Assembly: GCA_948470475.1 (NCBI GenBank)
Contig: OX419343.1
Location: forward strand, 25,864,378 to 25,928,377
Direction: 5' to 3'
DNA from: Galaxea fascicularis
Taxonomy: Eukaryota; Cnidaria; Anthozoa; Scleractinia; Euphylliidae
DNA length: 64,000 nt
In this document: positions 55,925 through 64,000 of the stretch, one piece after another
How the letters are laid out: every line of letters starts with the position of its first letter
Position numbering within the stretch: position 1 is the stretch's first letter
Translations under genes and position numbers: made by a program
Notes under the pieces: generated by a model
What the model was told of the DNA's origin: nothing
The model's input: only the letters and a program-made list of their open reading frames with translations
The model's database searches: none

Positions 55925-57576
55925 GCTGCAGATTATTGAACCGATGACGTCAAAATGACATCAAAAGTGCAGCCCGCTGCAAATTATTGAACAGTTGACC
56001 AAAAAAAGCTGGGGACAAGATTGTGTTATTTTATTTTAGGTCTACAAATTGTTGGAGGGTGCGAAATTGTTAAAAATAAAGCTCATTTTCTCCTTTAAAA
56101 GTTTGAAAATATTTTGAATGAATAATAAAGCAATTATTGAATTCGGCTTTTGTAGAATATGAAGAATTCTGCAGATCTTGGAGCATGTTATCCTCCTCGA
56201 CCTGATATCCTACTCAGCCTCATTCAATTATTGCTAAATAATTCATCTGCAGCCACAGTGTGTGTATTTCAATACTTTGTTTAGTAGCCCACTATGTAGT
56301 TGTGAGCTAACTGACCAGGGCTTCGCACGAAAGTGAGACTTGAGTTGATCTTGTTTTGATACAATCCCCACGACTTTTCATAACTAAAACATTAGCATTT
56401 ACAAGTTAAAAGCACAGAGGCTTGTATTAAAACAGTGTCAATCCCAAAAAGTCAAGTCATTGAGTTCACAACTGTGAAAATATTATGTCCACTAGCATTG
56501 CTAATCAGCTCACCTTGAACATGGATGTACTGCTTAGGCTGTTTGAAGGCATCATGATATAGTGTTTCTACCACCCTGTCCTTCATTTCTTCTGTCTCTG
56601 GTGTTGGTATTACAAGCTGTTGAGTATCACCATAAACCTGCTGTGCCGAAATTGCTCTCTGGAGATGGTGCTCCTATGTCACAATAACAAATTTATGGTA
56701 AACATTGAGTTTTCATCAGGCTTGAGTTTTAAAATACAGCAGCCAAGATTGTGAATTTTTTGACTACACGATTTTTTGTAATTGAATCAGCTGGTGACTC
56801 ACCAAAACTTTTTCAACAAATGAAAAAAGAAAGTCAGTACAGAAAATTTAAAAATTCAAAAACTAAGTTTACTTGACAAAAATCATCATTCACAAGCTAA
56901 CAGAAGTTTAACTTAAGAGAGCAACTAACAAAACAGTACATTTTGAAACCCTAAGTATGCCATAACCAAATCATAAGCTCCCCAGCTATCCCACCACAAT
57001 GGTTCTGGGCAAGGAAATGGACAACACACAAATCTCCTGAACTCGGGAAAAACGGAAGATCAAAACACAAAACGCACAAAAATGCTCTACATTATCATGA
57101 AATGCGGCAAAAGTTGCAAAAGATTTATGCCTGGGCTCTCGGTTTCCCACTTCCGCGTTTCGCTGGCAATCACGATCGCTACTTCGCGTTAATTCAAAAA
57201 TGGCGGGTTTACGCATAGACATCACGTGAACAAACTAGAAGTACATTTCACAAAGCTTGTAAACTTGATCAATCGTCCAAAAATGATGCTTAGAAACTTC
57301 CCATTTTCCAAACGGATGGTCCGATTATTAAAAGGCTGGAAATTTTAATTACTATTCACACAAGTCTTAATTTCTTAAAGAAATGAGCATAATACTACGA
57401 GTTGACAACTTATTTTTACTCACTGTTTCCTCTTCTTTCTCCATTCCAGTGGGCATTTGAGGTACAGCACGATTTATGGTGCTGAATTCCGTCAAATCGG
57501 GTAGTTCTTCCGCCCGATAGACTGGAAGGGCCTTGTTGGAATCGAGCTGCCGAGCTCTGAATGACAATTTACTCAT
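49742..57576 (-). CDS. EPC1: Enhancer of polycomb homolog (EPC1/EPC2)
   Basis: EPC proteins are scaffold subunits of the NuA4/TIP60 histone acetyltransferase (piccolo NuA4 core) in the nucleus. 15 exons in phase (high to low): 57576-57424, 56670-56514, 55608-55526, 55398-55333, 55135-55037, 54259-54143, 53693-53545, 52595-52418, 52152-52105, 52023-51935, 51828-51717, 51248-51159, 51036-50888, 50616-50473, 50225-49742. They sum to 705 codons; human EPC1 is 836. The start MSKLSFRARQLD is conserved. The EPcA region contains INRAVPQMPTGMEKEEE, HHLQRAISAQQVYG, YDMDTEDEGWL, DPYVAFRRRTEKMQTRK and SYEKMLKLRRDL. Further on come an acidic EPEDDEEDPDGRFGFKRK block and GFARRRVGRGGR. The last exon is Ser/Pro-rich, and the Gln-rich C-terminus of vertebrate EPC is absent. 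The stop TAA overlaps a GTAAGT donor consensus, so a further 3' exon is possible. The EPC1/EPC2 split is vertebrate, so the symbol is nominal. Confidence 0.95.
53942..54111. mobile_element. Tigger/pogo-like MITE, TA target duplication
   Basis: CAGTGAAACCCC at the left faces GGGTTCCACTG at the right. TA lies on both sides (53940-53941 and 54112-54113). ACGGACACC and GGTGTTCGTATTAAC are mirrored inside. It lies between EPC exons 6 and 7. Confidence 0.75.
54315..54538. mobile_element. PIF/Harbinger-like MITE, second copy, TTA target duplication
   Basis: AGGCCCGTTTACACAGGCG at the left faces CGCCTGTGTAAATGGACCT at the right, with TTA at 54312-54314 and 54539-54541. The interior (GGAAACCAGGTGC, GGGGTTTCGAACATGTTTGA) aligns with 16790-16991. 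Confidence 0.8.
54541..54730 (-). repeat. Dispersed GATCAGCATC repeat, reverse copy
   Basis: It is collinear on the minus strand with 4701-4870 and 36725-36925 (AAAGAGTGGTCAGCATCAAA ... TTTTGATCTTGGGGTTTTAA). The adjacent Harbinger-like MITE sits at its far end. Confidence 0.7.
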
Positions 57577-59165
57577 CTTGACGCGCTGTTGAGTTTCCAA
57601 AGCGGCGCTCAAATTCAAAAATTTGAAACACTGCACAATGCGTGCAGGTTCAAGAAAATTTTAAAACAAACACTAGGGAAATCGTATCAAAGCATTTTGA
57701 GCTTTTTGGTTTGTCAGGTTTTCGTTCAAGACAGACTTGGACGAATTTTCTTCTTTGGATCCCATTTTCTAGGATCCATCATGGCGGCAAAAACGCTCAT
57801 AGGGGAAATATGTCCCAAAATGCAACACGAGGGACAGTGCGCGCGCATATCATTGAAAGGCGCCAGGGCGTGACCCCAGGATTTTCCTGCAGAAGTCTAT
57901 TCACAACTTTAAGTGTTGGGATTTTTCGTTAATTCTACGGATGATGATAAGGTTAATTGATCGATGAAAAAAAAACTAGTTTATGCTTTAAAATAATAAC
58001 CATTAATACAGAGGTAAGTCAAGATTACTTCAATATTTTCTGTTGCACCACAGGCAACCCAAGCTCAAACAGTTCCTCTAAGTATCGCTCGTTTTAGTTG
58101 ATTTGTATAGGAAATCGCACGACCTTCTCGAAGGTCTCACTCGTACTTATTAATCCCGAATTGTACGAGAAGGTTATGCGATTTTTTTATTTATAGTACA
58201 TTCAACAAAATTACGAACTTACGCGCCGTTGTCATGGAAACTTAATAGGTACTCCCACGGAGTACTATTTGGGATTAATTGTACTGCTCTCGACCAATCA
58301 GGATTGAGTAGTTTTGTTGAGTGTACTATAATATGTTGAACAGCTTAGGTAATGAATGCAAAATTCATTACTTAACTATTTACTACTTTTAACTATTAAT
58401 TACTTAACTACTAAATTAAATATTGAATCATATCATGCCAGAACTTATGAAATTTTGATACACCGTACCGTGGCATGACAATGACACAAAACTATCAGGT
58501 TTTCGTCGAAGAAGTGGCCATTACCTAGCTTTAGCCATAATTGCCGTCTAGTTTTCGATGTGTTTTTTACGCAATTCCTGCGTTGTAATATTGTAATAAC
58601 CATGGCTATGTTTCGCGACTTCTGCAGAATTTCGAAACTATTTTAAAGTGTTTTCACTCACTTACGACTTTCTTTGGAAAGATTCAAGTAGAGTCCCATG
58701 TAACCAGCGTGAATAGAGAATGATTGGGATTACCAAGCGAAGAAATCATTTTTGACTTAGTTATGTATACGGCATCCTTCAGTGAAAACTTCCATTTGCG
58801 GCAACCTCCCAAAAGCGGAAAACTCTCATAAGCGGAAACCAAACCACATCAAACCTTTTTGAAATTCAAGCTAAGAAACAGTCTCATATTTTCTTCTTCC
58901 AGGGAAACCCTACCATTTTTCGTAAGTGAAAAGTCTTGTGGGGGGTCTTAGATAACAAATAACACAGACAAATAGCACAAACACAAAGCGATACGGCAAT
59001 CTACAGCTACAATGGTAACTTGCAAAATCCTACAGGACAGTTCGCAAGTGTCATAAAAAATAATAATAATAATAATAATAATATTAATAAAAATAATAAA
59101 TAAACAATATTATGTATCTACAACGAGCTAAGAGCTAATTTAACTCGGCTAAAGGAATGAGACGT
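57577..59165. other. Upstream region of EPC, no gene recognised
   Basis: It is CpG-containing near 57740-57880, with a 31-codon plus-strand frame from ATGGCGGC at 57781 in good start context, which could be a short upstream exon of something divergent or chance. At 58193-58330 an inverted repeat (AGTACATTCAACAAAATTAC ... GTTTTGTTGAGTGTACT) marks a MITE. The rest is AT-rich with an (ATA)n run at 59066-59085. Confidence 0.45.
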
Positions 59166-59167
59166 TA

Positions 59168-60037
59168 TTATATCAACAGGTGGGTTGTTCCGATCAATGA
59201 TTGTCCTCGGCCAAAAGCTAAATTTGTATGCATCGCATGATGTTTGTAGTGGGATGAACTAGAGGGGATGGGCCCGACGGGTACGACGAAAGGACTGGTG
59301 TTGGGCGTAGGTTGGCAGACACTTCTGCCTGTTGCAAGTGCTTTAGAAAGAATGCATAACCCCGTTGTCCGTCTCCAGTATTGTAATAATAGCAAGTTGA
59401 GATGGTTCAGTGCTTAGAGTGACACGCCCTTCTTCTCTTGAGTAGGTTCTAGTTACAAAACGAGTAGCCCGCCACTGCACTTGCTCGGGAAGGTCGATTT
59501 GGTATTTCCTATAAGGGTCCCACGATATACATGCACATTCCAATGTGGGTCTGACCAGTGAAATATATGCTTGGGTCTTAATCCTCTCAGGGCAGGAGTG
59601 AAAATTCATTTTGATAAAGCCTGGAGCGTTATTGGCTTTGTTCTGATGATGATGTGTGCTTTCCAGCTCAGTGTTTCAGTAATGGTGACCGCTAAGTAGT
59701 GCCTGGTTCAACATGGTAAATTGCTGAATAATAGGGTTTTTGAATTCATTGATTAGCAACACATAACATTTGGAGGAATGAAAGTTCATTTGCCAGGTCA
59801 GAGACCAAGACCTAGCAGCCAAGTACGTTTTAGACGAATCCAAGCTTGGCAGACTAATAATCGCCTCGGGCAAAGTGTTCCAGTCTCGTATTGCATGCAA
59901 AAAGAAAAATCATGGTTGTTAGATCTTGAATATGGTACTATTAGATGCCTGCTAAACCACTGCTTCGGGGTTAACTGTGGCTTGCCATCTGCTACCACGA
60001 GAATGTTGGGCAACTTATAGAACATACAGAGTCTCAT
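59168..60037 (-). pseudogene. Non-LTR retrotransposon RT C-terminal fragments, rearranged
   Basis: On -, 60037 to about 59810 encodes the end of a LINE-type ORF (LTPKQWFSRHLIVPYSRSNN, then RDWNTLPEAIISLPSLDSSK). It runs in frame straight into an earlier part of a similar ORF (WQMNFHSSKCYVLLINEF), followed by SLVRPTLECACISWDPYRK and EQVQWRATRFVTRTYS at 59500-59430. The normal LINE order is reversed, so two partial copies have been joined. Stops and frameshifts break it further. RT family: CR1/L2-like by recalled motif wording only. Confidence 0.7.
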
Positions 60038-60916
60038 TGTCTTGCTTCGGCGTTAGAGCGATTTCCATCCCACCTGGTCGAGTATTTTTTCTACACCAGC
60101 CGTAAGTTATATGGTTTATGCTACATCTCTGTTGATCTATTTCTCCATGAACCGTTGACAGCGTACAGTTTCTAAAATGCTGCCAGTGTTCTATCCTACA
60201 TAAGGAAGGTTTGACTGTAATGATTTTGCAACTTTTGGTTCAATTAATAAAATGTTCGCTACTTGAAAAGTTCGACAAAACTCCGCGATTGATATGTTTA
60301 GAAACTCTTAACTTTCTGCACAACACTGTATATATTTTAATTTCAACTAAACTGAACGCTAAACTGACATCAATCACTACTTTAGGCACGTCAGATTTCC
60401 CTCCCCGCCAAAAAGGATAACGGAGAGGCCTGCCCTCTTGAACGAAGCGGGAGTGGGGGGTGTGGTGGGGGACATACATCTTCGACTTTCACGTTGACTA
60501 AAATGAAGGGGTCGAGGTTCTACACGATCAAAATGACTAGTCTAGTCCTGGGATCAAGGTTAGCAAATTTAAAAGGTATTCTTCTGCGCTGACTCGCGGT
60601 TCTGCCTTAGTTATATTTGACTCATTAATTTTGTTTTCTCTTTGGCTTATTTGTGCGCGGTATGTAGCTGTATTAAGTCGTTTACGTTAAACTTGATGAC
60701 AGGCTACCCGCCGCTATTAACCTTTTCTATTGGCGGGCAGTGTCAATCTTGTCAGGTTAATTAATTTAAATCTGATTTTTTGACTTGATGTAAATAGGCA
60801 ATTAAATTTTAATAAAGTGTTTGCTTTGATACATAATCTCTTTTGCTGTAAGGGATATATTCCTGGGATTTACTCCTGCTGGGGTATGACGCCAAAACTA
60901 TGAGAAAGGATATCTA
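60038..60916. other. No gene recognised
   Basis: This AT-rich stretch has short open frames on both strands (60211-60420 and 60240-60479) without recognisable content or splice context. No repeat termini were recognised. Confidence 0.5.
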
Positions 60917-61365
60917 GGGGCGCTTTCCATTTACATGGAAAACCCGGAAATTCTGGTTGGAAAATCAAATGGCACATACCATTCCATTTGGAACGTTTCA
61001 GAAATAGTGGACGATCGGCTAATCAATGCACTTTTTCTGTTCTTTCTTAGCTTCCCAACTGATGCTAGCACATGGTTTGATGCTACCATGTCTGGTTTGA
61101 AAATTGATGAATGTAACTTAAAAAGTTACAATTCACGACCCGGGTCGTGAATTGTAACTTTTTAAGTTACATTCATCAATTTTCAAACCAGACATGGTAG
61201 CATCAAACCATGTCTGATTGTCCACCTGGTTGCAGTGTGAACTTGAACATACCTGATACTAGCACATTTTGTGGCTTATACATTTTGTATTTGAACAAGC
61301 TGCAGTATTGAATAGTTAAACCTAAAATTTCCACCCGGATGGATCCTGTAAATGGAAAGCGCCCC
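60917..61365. mobile_element. 449-bp MITE containing a perfect 144-bp palindrome
   Basis: The ends GGGGCGCTTTCCATTTACA (19 bp, perfect inverted match) are flanked by TA on both sides (60915-60916 and 61366-61367). At its centre, 61070-61213 is a perfect inverted repeat with two 72-bp arms and no spacer, centred on CCCGGG between 61141 and 61142. The family is not identified. Confidence 0.88.
61070..61213. repeat. Perfect spacer-less palindrome, 72-bp arms
   Basis: Every base from ACATGGTTTGATGCTACCAT to the central GACCCGGGTC is matched on the other side. Homology ends abruptly at GCTAGC (left) and CTGATT (right). Confidence 0.95.
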
Positions 61366-61692
61366 TAGACTCTTGTCGCTATCTTTCCCCAAACGTGGAA
61401 GAAAATCCACCCTCATCAGCTACAAACGCAAGTCTTCCCTGAATAAATTCAAACAGGACGCCTTGCTGATAGAAACCCACCAAGACCATGATCAGGGGGA
61501 GGGTGGGGGTGTCAAGCACTGCCGAAATGTTGTCAATATCCGTTTACCCTATTTTCTCTATTAAAGCCCCCCTGGGGCTTACTAGAGGATGGGGGCTTAA
61601 TAAATGTTCATGTTCTTTAGAAATGTTAAATTATCTTTAACCACAAGTAATAATTCCAGTTACAAGGTTATTTAACCGACTGCATAGTGACG

Positions 61693-62264
61693 GTTTACGG
61701 TCACTTCGTTCCATGGTCAGATCGTTCCAAGTCAGATCGTTTCACATAATCCGATCGTCCCACTTACAAATAGTGAGGGAAATCTTCTTCCTCAATAAAA
61801 ATGTTAAGAAAAAAGTCCAACCTGACTTTGGTCGTGCTTAGTCGGACGAAACGAGTTTACCGCGTTTATGCCTATTCGACCTGTTCGACACCTCAGATCG
61901 ACGCCGTCCCGCACATGGAAGTCTTGCATTTTTCTTCGGAAATAACACCTTGTTTGAAATTTCAAGTGTACTTTTTAATACGAGTTTTTAATTGCAGTTG
62001 ATTACGTTGAATTTATTGAAAACTTTACCTGTTCTGCCTGTTATCTTTGATGTGACGTACAATGATTTAGTCTTTATCAGCAGGGAAATATTCAGTCGAT
62101 CGATCGACTATAAAGAAATCATCGTTCTAATCTCATATTACGCTGGTTGACAAATTTATCCACAGTTATCCATCTGTGTGGCACGTACAGATCTCACTCT
62201 ACCTGTATGTCGTGAAACGATCTGACTTGGAACGATCTGACCATGGAACGAAGTGACCGGATAC
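61693..62264. mobile_element. Mutator-like MITE with 47-bp perfect TIR core and 10-bp TSD
   Basis: A perfect 47-bp inverted repeat (61699-61745 and 62212-62258) begins GGTCACTTCGTTCCATGG and ends AGATCGTTTCAC. Outside it a 6-bp imperfect extension (GTTTAC / GTATCC) reaches the direct repeat CATAGTGACG (61683-61692 and 62265-62274). A 10-bp duplication with long inverted repeats suggests a Mutator-like element. No transposase is present. Confidence 0.82.
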
Positions 62265-62524
62265 CATAGTGACGATTGAGGTCCAGACGAAGAAAGAGAA
62301 ACTGTTACACATGAACATAGCAATCGGGGAAATGGTTAATGTATTGCGACTTTGGGTTTTATCAATGCCTCTAATAGTATTTCGATACTGACAATACATC
62401 GGCCAGTATATATAGAAGAAAAATGCCACTCATTAGGGTTAGAAGGCGGGAGGTTCTATTAAAATAGAGGCTGCGGGCTTATTAAACTTTTCATGCTTCA
62501 TAACAGAGTCAATATGTATTCATA

Positions 62525-62610
62525 TCATTTAGCCGAGCGCGAAGCACGAGACATCGCGGAGGAAGCGCGAGACAAGAGCGCGGAGCGCGAGGTGTGCATT
62601 GGTTCCCAGA
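62525..62610 (+). repeat. GCGAAGCGCGAGA-type GC-rich tandem words
   Basis: GAGCGCGAAGCACGAGACAT, GGAAGCGCGAGACAAGAGCG and CGGAGCGCGAGG follow each other as degenerate repeats of a GCGCGAG word in an otherwise AT-rich stretch. Confidence 0.5.
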
Positions 62611-62994
62611 CCCTACTCGTTTTTGAGATCTTGAAGAAATGGATTATGGGTACAGTAACAAAATAAACGGGAGCGTTGACCCAGCAAGAAGAGTATTGTC
62701 TTTATCATGGTCTGGCTTTTATCTTGCTAATCTTTGCGCAAGTTTGAATTGACATCATAAAAAGGTACAGTTTAAAGGAAGACCTTTATACTGTTTTGGT
62801 TTCAGAGAAAGATGTTTTTGATTTTCAGATGGAGGCTTACGTCACCTGAACCTACTTAGATAACCATAGTGAAAGATTATCAACACTTGCCAGGGGAAAG
62901 AAAAAAAAAAAAACAGCAATACAAGAAGAACACTGCCAACTTTATGTTAATATGCCTGCATCGGATCGGATTGACTATATAAACCCTGGATCGG

Positions 62995-63179
62995 ATCGGA
63001 AAAACCCAGATCCAGATCAGAGATCTGCCTGTTTCACTGATACAACTCATCCACGAACAGTCTGAACAAGGAATTTTATAGACAACATCCTGTTGTAAAA
63101 AATCTAATGGTGGTCTCGACTTTGAAGTCGGAAACTTCTTGTTGAAGTATTTGCAAATGATGCATGGTTTGTTGACCAT
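62995..63179 (-). pseudogene. Penelope-like element GIY-YIG endonuclease fragment
   Basis: The frame includes CIICKYFNKKFPT followed by DVVYKIPCSDCSWMSCISETGR. This matches the wording of the region joining the Penelope RT to its GIY-YIG nuclease (VVY-IPC-DC-YIGETGR), with the tyrosine/glycine pair of YIGETGR replaced by CISETGR. No RT lies next to it and the frame then runs into low-complexity sequence, so it is a dead fragment. Confidence 0.6.
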
Positions 63180-63656
63180 TTCATTGACTAATAATGCCTC
63201 TAAGTTTTAGGAATCTACTCCCAGGACAATTAATACAGCATTCTTATGACCAAGAATTCTCTTGAGTTTATTTCATTCTTTTGCATTTTTACGCCATATT
63301 GTACGAAATTTTAGCACCTTTTTTCATCATTTTACCCATTTACAACTGCAGTTTAGGAAGTCCAAAGCTTGTGTTTTCTTACTATAATGGTCAGACTTTC
63401 ATTGATCGAGTCCAGGTTTTGCCAGTCTGATCTGATCTAATTAAATCCTGAATTTTAGCAATCTGATCCTGGTTTTGTCAACAGACATCTTGCATCATAA
63501 CAAATGATTTTGCCAGTAGACGGGGAAGCAAAATGGGAATTATACTGTCGAGAAAGCTATTTCTTTTATCATTTCTGCTGAAATTAATGTGCACTTGTAA
63601 CTAAACTTTCCAGAGGTTTTTACCTGGCTGCATACAACATCACATCAGCACACAAG

Positions 63657-63991
63657 ATGAACTTTTCCCTTGGACCTCCACCGCCATATGACATGACACA
63701 GGAAGCGCATGATCTCAAGAAACCAAATGCCATTGAAACAGTCACTGAAAGTTCTAGGAGCCTCATATTTGAAGATCTTCCACCATACAAAGAACAAGAA
63801 TCTCCTGCTGAATCTATCACTGGTTTTTACTTTCTCTTCATTCCTGTCCGGCGTCCCTGGATAGGATTTTTCAGGACATTTTTAAGGTGTAGATGGAGCT
63901 TCTCAGCTTCAAATTTTGGTTTTAACTTGACGCACTATCAGATCAACTATACATGGATGATGCTGAGTCTTGTTATCATTGCAATAGTTGT
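63657..63991 (+). CDS. Possible first exon(s) of an unidentified gene, partial at window edge
   Basis: From ATG at 63657 the frame reads MNFSLGPPPPYDMTQEA and DLPPYKEQESPAES, with two proline-tyrosine motifs (PPPPY, PPY) typical of WW-domain ligands. Read through without splicing, it ends in a hydrophobic stretch (WMMLSLVIIAIVV). An alternative with a weak donor at about 63823 and acceptor CTATCAG at 63939-63945 gives ITDQLYMDDAESCYHCNSC instead, a cysteine-bearing sequence. Both readings reach a GTGAGT donor at 63992. I do not recognise the family. The rest of the gene would lie beyond the window. Confidence 0.4.
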
Positions 63992-64000
63992 GTGAGTATT

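Noticed and set aside
1..64000. tRNA or rRNA genes
   Set aside because: The only A/B-box pairs seen belong to the SINEs. No cloverleaf or rRNA signature was recognised by eye.

Overview
This window looks like animal nuclear DNA, most likely from an anthozoan cnidarian such as a stony coral. That placement is an inference. The sequence shows AT-rich, intron-dense conserved metazoan genes, a tRNA-derived SINE, Penelope-like retroelement coding sequence and very many short inverted-repeat elements. There are no prokaryotic features.

Four conserved genes were recognised by translating exons and checking splice sites and reading phase by hand. (1) The 3' end of SARNP (nuclear RNA-binding protein of the TREX mRNA-export pathway) lies on + at 403-1509. 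(2) POLR1B (second-largest subunit of RNA polymerase I) lies on - at 27582-4037, with 36 exons and 1143 codons. (3) VPS41 (HOPS tethering complex) lies on + at 27882-46721, with 37 exons and 880 codons. (4) An enhancer-of-polycomb gene (EPC1/EPC2 type, NuA4/TIP60 complex) lies on - at 57576-49742, with 15 exons and 705 codons. POLR1B and VPS41 start back to back, 299 bp apart, around one CACGTG E-box. VPS41 and EPC are convergent, and so are SARNP and POLR1B. The four genes serve different basic processes (mRNA export, rRNA transcription, endolysosomal fusion, chromatin acetylation) and do not form a functional cluster.

The rest is transposon-derived. The most striking item is a 3,871-bp element (5297-9167) in a POLR1B intron. 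It has 384-bp, about 99% identical terminal inverted repeats and a clean 6-bp target duplication, and it splits a SINE between its A and B boxes. It carries the N-terminus of an IS3EU/integrase-like transposase on + and, filling almost all of its interior on -, a Penelope-like reverse transcriptase with intact catalytic motifs but no GIY-YIG endonuclease. This looks like a DNA transposon carrying a retroelement polymerase gene. Introns of POLR1B, VPS41 and EPC hold many MITEs with readable target duplications (TTA/TAA Harbinger-like, TA Tigger/pogo-like), a SINE nested inside a MITE, a 139-bp-period minisatellite and several foldbacks.

From 57.6 kb to the end there is no conserved gene until a possible first exon at 63657-63991. 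The stretch holds degraded LINE pieces joined in frame, a MITE with a perfect 144-bp palindrome, a Mutator-like element with a 10-bp target duplication, and a Penelope-like endonuclease fragment.
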